From: Hypomesus transpacificus
Taxonomy: Eukaryota > Chordata > Actinopteri > Osmeriformes > Osmeridae
Assembly: GCF_021917145.1 (NCBI RefSeq)
Contig: NC_061068.1
Span: 6,031,344-6,095,343, forward strand
DNA length: 64,000 nucleotides
Reading direction: 5' to 3'
The notes under the pieces are model-generated. The model searched no databases. It saw nothing but the letters and a program-made list of their open reading frames with translations, and was not told the origin of the DNA. The position numbers and the translations under genes are program-made. Shown piece by piece: positions 12,783-26,543 of the stretch (position 1 is the first letter of the stretch; each line of letters opens with the position of its first letter).

Positions 12783-12790
12783 AATTCAAT

Positions 12791-13639
12791 GCTGTTTTCT
12801 TTTTTTCTTGATTAAAATGGATCATTCTGTTGGCAGCCACCAGGATGTATTATCCAGTTGGTTTGATGAAACTCGAGTCCCGCATTACAGCACAGTAGGG
12901 GTCTGGGATCCAGCCAAACTGTAAAAATAACCTCACTAAAAGCGTTCATGCTACTCAATGCATTTATGATTCAGATGGGCAGTACTGATTGCAATATTAT
13001 TGGTGTCCTTTTCAAATATGGGTTATTAAACATTTTCTGACTTGTAACCGTGAAAAATAAAACTTAATTGTTTATCTTTATCTAGTCTTTACCCAATACA
13101 TAGGTAATAAATTAACACCCTGTCCTTTATTAAACTTTGAAGTGTAAAAGGGCCTGTCTGAGAATGATATGCTGTTTTTATGCCTATGGGGAATTCCTAC
13201 TTAATGAGCTCAACTTGTTATTACCATCTTGACACTTCTTGAGAGAATACTGCCTATACCCTATCAGATTTCCAAAAACTGCCATGAAACCTGATTGATT
13301 GGTTTAATATTTTTCTACACATTTTAGAACACCTCCTGCTCAATGTTGTCACCACATCTTTCACCCACATCACCATACAGGAGCAACAGTTATTTGTATG
13401 TTGAATAAAAATGTATCGCTGACATCCATAAAGGATGAAAATGATGTTAAGGGAAATGATAAATCACCTTTTCACTAAAACTATATATATTTTTTTTAAC
13501 TACTTCCTACAGGTATGCCATACATATGCCAATTTTTGGTATACATTTATGCCATGAAAGAAAAAAAATACATCGGATGAATAAGCTGCGATTTCACCTT
13601 TTTATGGGAAGGTTTTAGCAAATTTTATGTTACCATATC
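12791..13639. other. Intergenic, no feature seen
   Basis: Between the hAT element and the last recognisable exon of the SLC6 pseudogene. AT-rich; no exon, repeat ends or RNA gene detected by eye. Confidence 0.4.
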
Positions 13640-15170
13640 TAGAAGATTTTCATATTTGCATTTCAAGCTCAACTTCCTTTCTTCAGTCCTAACTGGGTTC
13701 AGGACATCAAATGTCTTCTTTAGGTTGACTGTCTTAATACTTTCAGGCTGACAGAGCTGGTTGAGGATCTGTGAAAATAAGGTTTTGTGAAAAACTCATT
13801 GTTGTCATTAAAAAGCAGAGGCATAGAATATTAATAATGTTAATTTACAGGATATGAACAGCTGGAGGCAAATAAACAAACCGGATTTACTACTTAGATT
13901 AGATTATGGAGGATCAAATAAATATTGTTGTATAAGACAATGAAGTATTTACCTGTGTGCCTTGCCAAAATATACAGAACTTTTGCCAATTCTCACCTGC
14001 CAAACAGTTCCTTTGGTCAAAAAAACCTTAAACATAATCCAAAAGGGACCCAAGAGAGTCCAGAAGAGCCCAACGAGCCAGCCCAAAGCAGAGGCGCAGT
14101 CCGGATACACATATGTTTAGTTAAACTTGAGAGCAAAGAGACGAACGCACCCTAATTGGAGACACAGAACACAGATGCTGTAGTGTCTATACATAAAACA
14201 TTTAGCCAAAATGCAGATTAAGTATTGTCAGTGATGATAATCAGAGTTTCATCAACTCCATACAAACTTTAGAAGTAACAAAAAGCCAGTAGTACCTTAT
14301 CATGGCCAGAGACGATACCCAATCGTATCCTCAATGTCGTCATACAGGTAATCTATACCTGTAAATGTACAGTAAGACAGAGTTGAATGCCTTCCTTATT
14401 AAAATCAACATATATTCAACATTCGAGTTTGGATCTTGTCGCTCCCAATAATGTAATAATTTCCAGAAAATGTTATAACATCTGAAAATGTAAGTGCATT
14501 TACACTTGATCTTAAATGTAATAAAACCCAATAATGTAATAACCTGAAAGCCTACCAACCTACATTTTTGGTCAAGCTCCTTTTTAAACTAGAAAATCCA
14601 TGATTGGATCCCCCCATCAAAGTCTAAACACTTCTCCTTTCAAATGTACTTAGTATTAAGGTAAACCTTTTTCTCGATTTCAAATTAAATTTGCAACCCT
14701 TTTTGAATGCACCATGCCACAAAATCAGACGATGCAAAGGAGACCCTTCATTCAATAATAATCACTTTGAGGATTTTTATGGAGATTGAACTGTTTTGCC
14801 TTCATCTCTTGCTTGTGTAATGTTAACCATCTTCTGCTGTTTTTGGAATCTTTTAATGGTGTCTGATCTAAGATCCACTCTGGTCTAACGTACATTCCTT
14901 GCACAACAACCAATAAGCATGGGTATAGACAGTTTCATTTCCTGATTAATCCTCACTGATACTACCACTTGCCATTCTTAATTTCAAATTCTACAAAAAG
15001 CCTAGAATTTACATTTAATGTCGATTTGCAAACATAAAATCATTGTCAAATGATAATGATTTCAATAGGTTAAGGTTATGCTAACAATAATATACGTTTT
15101 AGATATTTGCAGACTTTACATTTCTGAGAAAAAAGCACAAGAATATATAAAAGATCAGAGTTAGATCAGA

Positions 15171-15220
15171 CTTACTGTAAGTCGCTCTGGATAAGAGCGT
15201 CTTCTAAATGACTAAATGTA
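15171..15220 (+). repeat. SINE/L2 tail fragment
   Basis: CTTACTGTAAGTCGCTCTGG followed by ATAAGAGCGTCTTCTAAATG and ACTAAATGTAAA is nearly identical to the 3' tail of the SINEs at 7563 and 25770, without the tRNA-like head. Confidence 0.75.
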
Positions 15221-18200
15221 AAAAAAATGACATAATAATAATAATCGTAGGTCATTATACATATTATCATAACATAACATTCTCTGTCAAAATTATTACA
15301 TTAGTTTTGAAGAAAAATTATCCACCTGAAAATGTAATAAATTCCCAATGATGTTACAAGGTATTAAATAATCGTGGACAATTATATTACAATATCAGTC
15401 AAGACATTTCATAAACTCTTTGGTCAAGTTATTAAATAATTTGTTTTTTTAAGTTCTGCAAGTGCACATTTTATAACGTTTCCAGGAAATTGTTACATTA
15501 TTGGGTACTATAAGACTAAATGGCTAAACGGTAATTGCTGATTAAACTCAAGATCATGTAACAGGCAGGAATCTGAGAACTGTGACATTGTATCCTGTCT
15601 GCCAAGCCTTGTCAACTGCATCTTCCTTTGGTCTCAGGGCAAGTCTTAGTTCAGTCTATGTAATAATGAAGGGCTATTCCTCTCTGAAAAATATATAGAC
15701 TACTACTATTATATGTGGCACATATGCAGGTTAGGCTTTGACCAATAGCACATTCAAGTTGTGTAAGTCAAAAATACAATTTCTAGTATGTGATCTTTGG
15801 CTGCTGTATTTTAACAATATTATTACTACACCCTGATGCTGAGAAAACAGGAGAAAAGAATGTTATGAAAGCTCACAATTGTATCCCTGCCAGATGGCCC
15901 TGTTTTATAACTGTATGAGCAATAATGACATGCTCATACATGAATCTATTACATGTCTAGTGAAAGCATTCATAAAGACACACTTCATATCGTTAAGTAT
16001 AGGAGCAACAATGCACCATTGAGTAGATGTGTGTTAAGTCAAAATGTTCATAGTGTTTTCTTGTGCACTTGCATGTGAAAAGTATTAAGATAAGGATTAA
16101 CAGTATAAAGCCATAAATTGTTTTCCCTGGGGCCCATTTGTCTATCAAGCTTAAAGGGAGAGTACTTCTCAAACAAGCAAACAACAGAACAGTGAATTTG
16201 AGCCAAACAGAGCATACAAGTCACTCTAGAGGGAATGTCAAAACCTTAGCTACAAAGGAGCAACAGGAGCAACAGGGTGACATCTTAAACAAAGATTCTA
16301 GTACTTAAACTGAATGGTTGCTTCGCTCAGCACTTTAAAATCTGGATCTTAAAAAAAAACATACAACCAAATATGGGCCTGTCAGGAGACAAAACAATGA
16401 ATCAGTTCATTTATTACCTGAGAATCTTAGGCACTCACCATAAATCCATCCAGCTGCTGTTGGCTGACTAATTCAGAGTAGCAGAAGATTGTTGCCACTG
16501 CAAGCATAATGGCCCAAAAGTTGGAAGAAATACAAGCCACCCTGCAAAAGAGCACAACATGAGCACTGTTACAATGAAAATGGGACGTAAGCTTTCCAAT
16601 GGTATGGGTCAATTTTACACCCTTTTTCGTGGAAGCTCTAATTCCAAAATGACACATTGGCACAATGAAAGCTTACTTTCTAAGATGACTATCTCTTTAA
16701 TTCCTCATGGGTTCTGAAGTATAATGAATAAAGCACACGGTGTAATATTACTTGCCAACATTTGAGGGTGTGTTGCATTTAGTCTTTGCGGAAGCATACA
16801 TGCATACAGAGCAGAGGACAAGCAGCAACAACTCTCGACAATATCTTGTCTGAAACACAGCAGGGATTATGTCTGTTACTGATGTCATCAGACAATACAA
16901 ATGGACAAACTATTAGACGGAAGAAACAATAGGATCCCTTTTTGTTGTACCCTAAATATGATAATTTCAGTTGATTCATTATAGCCGACACTATGTGTCT
17001 CAAAAGAGAGTGTTTCCTCTCGCCTGTGTGTCCACACCAAAAAAGATTACCATAATGAAGAAACATATGGCCCACAGCTGGGGTAAAGGCATCATGGATA
17101 TAGCATGAGGGTAATCGATGAATGCCCGGCTAGGACCTGAATACAAAGAATACACACTAACATTAATTCAATCAGTACAAATCCTTACAATAATTAAACT
17201 ATTTTTTGTTTAACGGTTCTTCATACTAAGAGTGTACAGAAAAGAGCTACACTAACAGGATGCAGCCACTCATAGGACATAAGCCCAAAACAAGAGAAAA
17301 TGGCAAACCCAGCTACAAAGCTTGAACCGCCATTCACCAAACAGGGGATAAAGGTGCCCCAAGAGACATTCCATGGGTTTATAGAAGTCACAGTGAAGTC
17401 GTCTTTCTTTCTGTACCTAATTTACACAGACTCAAATTGACAGCCATTTTAGCACTTTGACATTTTTTGCATACTACTTTCAGAAAGTTGTCATTTTGAT
17501 TGACTGAGCTCTTCTCCAACCTATAACAGTTTCATTAAATCATTTGAGCAGTGTTTGGTGCATTCATGCAAAAAGGCCATTTGTGTGGCGGCCTTCACAT
17601 GGTGAAAATGTAACTTTCTTGGTATAGTTGGTTAAATCACTTTGATATCTTTATCACAACTGAAGTTACATCATTTTAAAGTTGACCTGTGTCAAAAAGT
17701 AATAAGGGTAAAAACTGCATTCAAAGATTCCACTCTGTTTCATTCTAGTTTACTGTGGCGAATATGGAAAGGAAATCCTTTTGTTCGTAATCACATTGTG
17801 AACGTAAATGTCAGTTTAACTATAGGATACATTAATAACATCTCAGCAAGTTATTATAAAGTTTAAGAGCCAGACTTTATTGATCAGTTGTTTGGGGCTG
17901 CTGCTGCAGCACTCAAAAGAAGCAGGCAAATTTACCATTTGATTTGACATGGCTTGAAAATCTTGCTAGCTATCTCCAAAAACCGTTGAAAGTAACAGTT
18001 TTTCATAAGTAATCACATACTTTTTGTACATTACAATAATGTTAAGGTGTTAACGACACAAAACATCAAAAATCTCAATTTGGTCAGATAACAATTTTCG
18101 ATCTTTTATTTTAACAATAAGCGGCCGTGACATCCGATGGGTTTCCATAAGCCACCACACATTTGTCTTCATTTTCTGGATTTTTGAACAAAAAACTAAT

Positions 18201-18320
18201 AATCCCATCGTATATAGAGGGTTCAGTCTCAGTGACGCACTTTCTAAAAAAATTACAGATGAGGAGTCTAGTGTTTATGTAATGAGATACAATTAAAGAA
18301 AACAAGGACTGGATGACACC

Positions 18321-18358
18321 TTAGTCACTTAAGTTACTAAAGTGACTTAAGTGACTAA
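18321..18358. repeat. 38-bp near-palindrome
   Basis: TTAGTCACTTAAGT at 18321-18334 is the exact reverse complement of 18345-18358, with a 10-base spacer that itself partly continues the symmetry. It lies in an intron remnant of the SLC6 pseudogene. No flanking duplication was found, so I cannot call it a transposon. Confidence 0.6.
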
Positions 18359-21001
18359 ACAGTAACTACTGGTAAGTGACTTACCTTAAACCAGTCATTT
18401 TTCTATTGGTTGTAACTGCCCCGAGCAGTCTGGCTCTCCAGACATTACTCACTTGTGGTTCCAAAAACCGAGCCAGTTCAGGGTAGAGGTGAAATACTAG
18501 GCCATAGATTACTCCAAAAGAAACACCACTGTCAGACAGCTGTGAAGTAAACAACATATATAATTAAGTAACATTACATTCTAACCATTGGCATTGGCAG
18601 CCTTGTAGGAACATATAAATTACAAATGTTTTTTGTCAAGTATCCTAGACAATATCAATTATACAATTTCCTCCCCATACACATAATAGTCATGTCATTT
18701 TGAAATATAATGTCTGCTAAATTATAGAATATGTAAGAAAATCATTAAGTATTATAAAAGTCCACTCTAATGCAGCAGATGGTGGGTAGTTCAGGGTAGA
18801 TTGTCTGGACGAGCATGAACTGGGTGTGACTTTCATGATTGACAGCTGGTATTCTATTATTACATACCAGACTGCACACACACCATTACTTTGATTAGTC
18901 GCACTGACTGAGACAGGATGCTGTGAGAATAGAAATACACTCAAATTGCTCCAGTTGTTGGGATAAATGCTGTTACCTCATGCATCTTTACTGTATTTAT
19001 CCAGTCATATTGACATCAGTATAATCATAGTCAGTAAACATTTTATGGTTGAAGTACTTTCCTTATGTATGCTCATTACAACAGCTGGAATGTCGTTTGT
19101 TTGGAGATATCTATATAAGGTCTGATTATTTCACAATTAGCTTCCACTAATTTAAGTAACTAGAACCAAATTCATTTGATCCCAATCACAATATACCTTT
19201 CCTGTAGACTTCACTACTTTCCATACGCAGAAGTAACAGAGTATCCATACCAATAGGAAGAATAAAACCAACTGCCAATACAAATTGCCAGTCTGATCAT
19301 TCTTTAGGAGATGCTTAAAACCTTTCTCCTGAGAAAAGACACATTTGAAACACGTTAAGCACATCTGCAATTGTTCGTTACAGTAGAGTTCATATACACA
19401 TAACATTAAAGCCACAAGAAGTAGTAGACAGTAACCTGAATAAAGGATGTATCTTATTATGAGGAGGGTGGAGCAAAAGATGACTTTGTGTTCAAGCCAA
19501 GTGTGATGAACCAACTTGTTGAAACATTAATTTATGGTAACCAAACATGAATGCCTTTGAAGTATTGTTGGTAGTTATCCATAAATGTATACCACTAAGT
19601 TTGCATTTAACATTACAGTTAAGTGTAGGTTATGGAAGATCCAACTTTCTCCCAGAAGTCAGTTGTAGGGGATGTTGCATTCGCTGGCACTGTCCATTTC
19701 ACACATACCTTTTTTCAAATTCAACACAGGCATCTATGGACAAAAAAATAAAAGAGAATATTATCATTATTAAAGACATACATTTGTGGCAACCGAACCT
19801 GGAATCCATACACTGAGCACATGGAAATATAATCCCTATATTATGATTTACACAACCCTCTTCTCTCTTGTTTCAACATCACTGAACCCAAAATATGGGA
19901 ACATCATCCTTATTATTATTATTATTATAAAAATCTCCTGGCTCCACTATTATTTTTAAAGTCATCTATTGTCTTGGGCGTTGTTGGAATGTATGGTCAT
20001 TCAGTGATTATGGGTGTTGTTTTACCCTTAAAATAAGCAACCTAACTCATCTGTGAGGGCGTTATACTCCACAGGGGTATCAACTCGTACTTCTTTAAGC
20101 TGACATAAAGTTCCTGTATCTCATTCATTTGGCACAGTACAGGAATACTCAGATAGGATTAGAATTCGGAATATTACAACTGTAGAATTAAGAGAGAATT
20201 TAAGTCATCGTCTCAATAAGGTTTCCAGTTGGCCACGACTTTAGTATACTAGTTTAACAATACAGTCATGCTCTGCTATCTACAGGATATCTACGGAATT
20301 GTGTTGATGAAACTTAATGCAACAACGACTATCCTCCTTAAGTAAAATTAAAAACCAATTAAGCAAATCTGCAATGTTTATTACCTGTATTCAAGTCATT
20401 CTTGCAGCAGGACCATGACACGTCTCCACTGCAGGGAAAGGAACATGTCGGCCAAAACATGGATTATAATGTAGGACACTGCAGCATAGAAAAATCCCTA
20501 CATGGATGGGATCACCAATCCCTGAATAGACAAAAGCACACCGTTTACAATTTACAGATTTTATTCATGCAATTAAAATATATTTTTGTTTGTTTTGTTA
20601 TTTTGCCAAAAAATGTATTTGGTGACCCAAAGGCCACCTATGTTGATCTTTCATTATACTCAAATAATTTGCACAGAATTATCACCAGAAAATAATAATA
20701 GTCATTATGATCAAGGATATTATCAAAGTTACTATTTTCAGTGTTGACTTTACATATGGTCCAAAGCAAGCAAAGCTTTTGATCAGTCTATGAAAAGGTT
20801 CCTTACCTCTTCTGTTTTTGTAAGAAAGATAAGGGAACCTCCAAAGGTTCACCTGCCCACCAAGGTCCCTGCGACTTCCAGCAAGAACTTAAACTTGTTG
20901 GCCCCCTGGCCAAGATCCATCAACAGTTTGCTCTTTTTCATCAGACTGTCGTCTTGTGCGGGAATTTCATGATTGGTAAACTTAGGGAAATCCTTTGCCA
21001 T

Positions 21002-24000
21002 GTCAATGAGCACACGAGTGTTTAGATACATTCCAAAATTTGTTTCAAGTGTTTGTTAATTATAAAGTGTTGCCAATTAAATAGATTTTCTTCAACCAAT
21101 ACCTCGGCACAGATCGGTACATGAAAATGGAGAAGCTGAATCGTCATTGTTGCAGATAGTTTACAAAGATACGTTTGTTTTTTCACGAGTAACTTTCAAG
21201 AATCTCTAATTTGGTATTTTTTGTCATCAAAAGTATAGAACGACTCAGCTGACCCTTAGCTGGCACTGGTACTGAGCTTTAGTCATTTACAGTTCAACCT
21301 AAGAATGTAGGATTATGAAGAGTGGATGTTTTGTCTCAGGTTTTTAAGAAAAGTTGCATTGCTAGATATAACGTAGTTCCTGTCATACTTTATGCACAGC
21401 AAATACATTTACTTACCCGTCCATCACTAAAGACATTTCCCAGCCTAATCAGTATTCCTCTCAGCCTGGGTGCTCCTCAGCTGCTGTATAATGGCAAGAG
21501 GACATTAGTAGAGCCCACGTGAGGAAGTTATCTTGTTCTCCACGTTTTCTTCCCCACATTAAGAATCGTGCAAAGTCACATCCACTTTGAACTCCTTTGA
21601 GCTGCATTTTTACACCTAAACCAAATCAGCTGAGCCTCAACTGTACTGTAAGGTCCATAATTAGGCTTTAGTTTAGTCAATGGGAAATGCTGACTATGGA
21701 CAGGTTACATCACCATATGCAATTTCATTAGAAACTATTTTTTTTTACTATTTTTTAACTATTTTTTGTTAAATCAATGACTCGACATACTTTTCCATCC
21801 ACTTTATCTTCAGTTCACTCCTGGTATAAACGTTCATTTTCACTTGAGATCACTAATCATCTCTTGGTCTTATATTATTGACACCAAACGGAGTAGAAAC
21901 AATAAAAGCTCTGCTTTATTTGAGAGATTCCTCTTTTGACACAATGACTTAGTGGCCATGAAACAAGACAGACATACCAACACAACAAGACAAGACAACC
22001 ATAAGGCATATTTTTACAGCTTGCTGGAAAATCTCTAGAACTATCAAGACCATGCTCTCTGTACATCAAATCATTGAAACATGTTACACAGGCAGACACC
22101 AAGTGCATGCTCTAAATGAGATAGTAAACAATATTCACCTGCAAAAGCAAACCTCAAATAATACCAACGTTTTAGATCTGTGTTTAAGCAACATGATGCT
22201 GTTCACTTGGGAATTCATTTCTTACGGAGTGACGAAACCTCCTTCATATGAAAATACTGAGCAAAAGAATACTTTCTCAACAGTAGGATTTTAATATGGA
22301 AATAACATTTAGTCATTTTTTACAAGCCCCACTTTTTTATGAATTATAAATCAGGGTAACATTCATCCCTTTGGACACAGATGGAGGAATGAAGATGACA
22401 TACTGGCCATCTCCTAGAGTTTGAATTGCAATTTTAGATGGAAAATAATGAAATGTTTCACAATTCAACAGATGTAACAAAACTAGCTTATATCAGTTAC
22501 CTTTAATGACATGAGCAACCTTTACTGCATACACATACAGTTTGAGTATGTACATACAGAGATATAAACTTACAATAAATGCAAATAGGAATAAACTTGG
22601 ATTGCAAAATTTAAATAGAGACTTTTTTTCTCACGTTCAGCACATGAAGCATAATGAACCATCAGCTTTACAGTCTTTCTACATTCGTACAGCAGGTTTA
22701 CTCTACACCAGAGGTGCTTCATTGGCTTCTCTTGTGAAGAGTCCTCATACCTAGGTTCAACCAGGTGAGCCCTGGCCTTAGTCTTACTTAAAGAAATTTG
22801 GCACTGGTACATATTAGTTTACATCACAGTCATTAAGTTTGATTGGTCAACCCCACCAAATAAGTGTTACTTAATAGATTTTGCACAATTCTCCAAACTA
22901 ATGTAAGTTTATGCTCTTAAAACAGTTCACACAGTCATCTTCTTTAGTTTGTAGGAATGTGCAAAAACTGTAACTGGACCTTTACATTAATAAACACAAA
23001 CCCTCAAAAGACAATCACCACATAGAGGGTCAACAGATTTCCATTGCTTGGGGTACTTGTAAAGAGCTTTTTTGAGGGAAAATATGAAAAGGGACCTATA
23101 TTATTACCATCCAGTAGTGATTGCTTACAATTGAAAAAAAATTACAAATGAAACAAACCTTTGACAGGGATATTATAACACAGCACCAAGTTACTATAAC
23201 ATTTCCTAGGTATTTAAGCTACCATTTACACATTAGGACAATAATGTGTACTTATAGAAGTAAACTGAGTCACATTTGTTGAATGTGCATGGAATACCTC
23301 ACAACATTGTATCATATCACACCACAGGACTGACGCTAACTGGAGGGTGCCTTTGCTTCTATTTCAGTGATGGACTCTAACTTCCTGAAAAGACATTGAC
23401 CTTAATATTGTTCAAAGTTACAAGTTTACTTAAGGTCGTAAGATCTTCGATATGCTTTAAAGCACTGTAATAATAATACCTATCCACTTAATTTTTTAGT
23501 AAAGGTTACATATTTCAAAGTTAAGGGTAGGGACTGCTTCTTGATTCTTGTGGTATTAGCTTTACCAAAATTCATGAAAAGCACTAATACACCATCTAAA
23601 ATAATAGTAAGTACCTGCAACCAATGAAAATGTAACACTTCCAAAAACAGACAACAGAAGCCCACTTGTTACTGAAAAACAGTAAATTAGGCAGTGTGCC
23701 TCCTGATATCTGTTCTGTAAATAATACACATCCAAGAGCCACAAAATATTTAGAGCTTGGAACCATTCATTTGTGGCACAGTTAAGGTGTGTGTGTAAGC
23801 AAATAGTCTAAATAAAAGTTACAATAAAAATATAAATAAGTGTAAAAAATATATAAATAATTGAAAGAAAGAAAAAAGAAAACGTTCTTACCTAAACACA
23901 CATTACAAAAGTTGTACTATCAACACAGGGCCTGAGAAAGTAGTCAGATAATGCTGATTGACAAAATAACTTGGCCAAAATAAAATAGGTCTGCAGCTCT

Positions 24001-26543
24001 ATAATCTGTTAAAACTTCACACATGGGTTGGGAGCATTATCTTTATCAACAAAACTCTATTCAACCATTATTGCAAAATGTAAACACCCTTTAAATGTAT
24101 CATGAAAATATATGTGTTCAGTACATATCCCCATGTACACGTAGATCTCTACCAGAGTATCTACTTTCACCACTTCAAATAAGCAGTTAATATGCACTCA
24201 TGAGAGGGTTATAGTTGGTGGATATGTGCTTCAGCAACTTCACTTACTAGACAGCCAGATTGTGATGAAAACAATTACAAGGTCAAATATTTGAAACATT
24301 GCCAAATACAAAGAAAGGAATTTAGAAATGTAAATTTTTACATGTATAATTCAGAGGCCATGATCTTGAGGAATAAGACAATGCTAGTTCTATTACCAAA
24401 CAACATAGCAAAAAATCCTGCATAGGCTCCAACACAACAGCATTTTTACCATGACTAGTAGCTTACATACTGTTTTTATGTACATACTGTAGCAGCATTG
24501 AACCACAGGATTTGTGATTACCAGATTACACGATTACCAATCCTTTGTCTCACTCCAATATGGCTGTGAATTAGGTGAAATGTGTCCTTCTTGCCCTTTT
24601 TTGTCTAGCTAACCTGAAAACAATGGATTCACGAGGAGTGAACTTGATGAACACTGACCTCCCTCCTCATTCATTTTGTCACATTTTTTTTGTATTATTT
24701 TTCATTCCTAATGGCACATTGATTTTATTCATCATGTTAATACAGATAGCAGTAAAGATTTGGCACTTTAAATGTTGATACAGTCTTTCTTTTTCAAAAC
24801 ATAGTACAGTTATAACAGTGTTACCCCTGTCTCCAGCGGTAATCCAAGGTGATACTTTGGTCTCCCAATCACCGACTGGATAAAAAAAGCTGGTCATCAC
24901 ATTTGGATAAAGCAATAACAAAACAGACAACAATTTAGTAAATAAATAAATAGACAAATAAATATAATCATTCAAAAGGCTTTCTGCATGGCACTCATGA
25001 GTTTGCATTTAAAACATACTGACATATTCCCCTTTAAACTAATCCTTTCAGCACATGTCAATCTGACACTTGGTAAATTACTGAACAAGTAGGTGCCATT
25101 ATTCGAGGTTATCGGAGTCAGATCTGAAATATCCATAAAATGTTTGGTTCAGTAAAATAAGCATTAAGAACAAGCGGCCTATACCAAATAAATAGTTTTT
25201 ATCTCTATGCTCCACCCTAACTCATGTGAAAAGGAAGTACCAAATGCATTCATCTTTGCAATAAACTGAAGTGGCCCGAGTCTGACTCATGCACTGTGTG
25301 TGGTTGGTGGAAGAAGACTACCTAGTGAATGTGCACCAGGACATGCTACAATTCTAACTACTCCACTAACCCTAACCCCTTTCATACCTATTTTCAATTT
25401 AACATGGGCTGATCTTAAAGATGGTGATAATGTGATCCATTCTGTGTCTCTGAGATGGGGTCTCAGTCCAAATAATACTTTACATGAATGTGAAGGAATG
25501 TAAATTTACAATTCCAAAGGATTGTGCAAAACATTCTGATCTGTTATATTTCCTGAGGGCAGATTATAAATATACATCAACTGTCCTTTCTAACAGCCCC
25601 AGCAGAATAAGTGCTTGTGAACTGAGGAATACGCATCATTTCATGGGAATCATTAACTATTTTTCACTTTCACTTCAGCCACCTTGAGTGGTGGCAGTAT
25701 CAGTATGATACTGAAAAAAAGGAAATATTAACTTCATAAACTATTTCAGGAATAATACTTGATTAAGAGTGAGCCAGGTGGCTGAGCGGTTAGGGAATCG
25801 GGCTACTAATCTAAAGGTTGCCTGTTCGATTCCCGGCCGTGCAAAATGACGTTGTGTCCTTGGGCAAGGCACTTCACCCTACAAACCTCGGGGGGAATGT
25901 CCCTGTACTTACTGTCAGTCGCTCTGGATAAGAGCGTCTGCTAAATGACTAAATGTAAATGTAAGAGAATATTCATCTAGGGCCAATAACGAGGGTAATT
26001 ACATAGTAGAAAAATAATATAAAGAATGTCCATGAAAAATGGAAAATCTAGTTATTTCCTGGGCAGTGACTTTTCATCTCATACAAAGCATTATGGGTAA
26101 ATACAAGGTAGCTGATATAACCAAGCTGTATCTTTCTCTGGTTTATGTCCAAGGGCCTCCAATACACAGCTAAGGCGAAAGATATACAGCAAAATCTAAA
26201 TTAATGCAAAGGTTAAAGCACAACCATAAATCTGGCCAATCAGAGGGGGTGCCGTTAAACTAAACAGCCTTACACTACATCCAAATAACAGACAATAACA
26301 GGGCAATGCCCCAAACAGCTTCCTCAATTACTGGTATATGCACAGACAGTTTTCAGAAAGTTTCTAATTAGGTACCTGTACTGTAGATAAGCCAGCCAGA
26401 CAGTCGAATGGGTGGTTGACAGTGAGGGGTCCAGTGTGCTAAACTTGTCCACTTAAGCTGTCCACCCACCTCACCTCTATCCCTTCATTCATCTTTGCTG
26501 TATTTGCTCCTTGCTTTCATCTTTTCCTTTCCTCCAACCTCCT
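21002..26543. other. Intergenic region and frs3 3' flank
   Basis: About 5.5 kb without a gene I recognise. The pseudogene's former upstream region is at the left; a GTAAGT-type donor on the minus strand near 21411-21416 could mark an old noncoding first exon. The part adjoining 26543 is the 3' untranslated region of frs3. Many short open frames were examined and none resembles a protein family. One SINE lies at 25770-25962. AT-rich, consistent with ordinary teleost intergenic DNA. Confidence 0.4.
25770..25962 (+). mobile_element. tRNA-derived SINE, second copy
   Basis: Same family as 7563-7750: A-box-like GGCTGAGCGGTTAGGGAA, B-box-like GGTTGCCTGTTCGATTCC, shared body GGGCAAGGCACTTCACCC and the tail ending in TAAATGACTAAATGTAAATG. 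The two copies differ at only scattered positions, so the family was active fairly recently. Confidence 0.87.

Larger units (their letters stand above)
13640..21001 (-). pseudogene. Unprocessed SLC6 transporter pseudogene (tandem copy)
   Basis: Decayed copy of the neighbouring SLC6 gene, same strand, introns kept, so a tandem duplicate and not a retrocopy. Recognisable exon remnants in order: 1 (21001-20807), 3 (20521-20385), 4 (about 19745-19640), 5 (about 19330-19197), 6 (about 18556-18440), 8 (about 17360-17255), 9 (about 17138-17025), 10 (about 16915-16785), 11 (about 16545-16438), 12 (about 14359-14272), 13 (about 14160-14000), 14 (about 13768-13640). I cannot find exons 2 or 7. Exon 1 shifts frame just before NLWRFPYLSYKN; exon 6 has lost about ten codons after VYFTA; exon 11 has a stop after SGNNLLLL; exon 12 shifts frame after GYRLWP. 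Exons 5 ([19 protein letters not shown]) and 9 stay open. Decay is moderate, so the duplication is not recent but splice motifs remain. Confidence 0.88.

Noticed and set aside
18111-18305. 64-aa minus-strand frame as exon 7 of the SLC6 copy or an independent gene
   Set aside because: Does not resemble TM6 of SLC6 proteins or any family I know.
13640-21001. Second functional SLC6 transporter
   Set aside because: Frame breaks in exons 1, 4, 11 and 12, a deletion in exon 6, and exons 2 and 7 not found.
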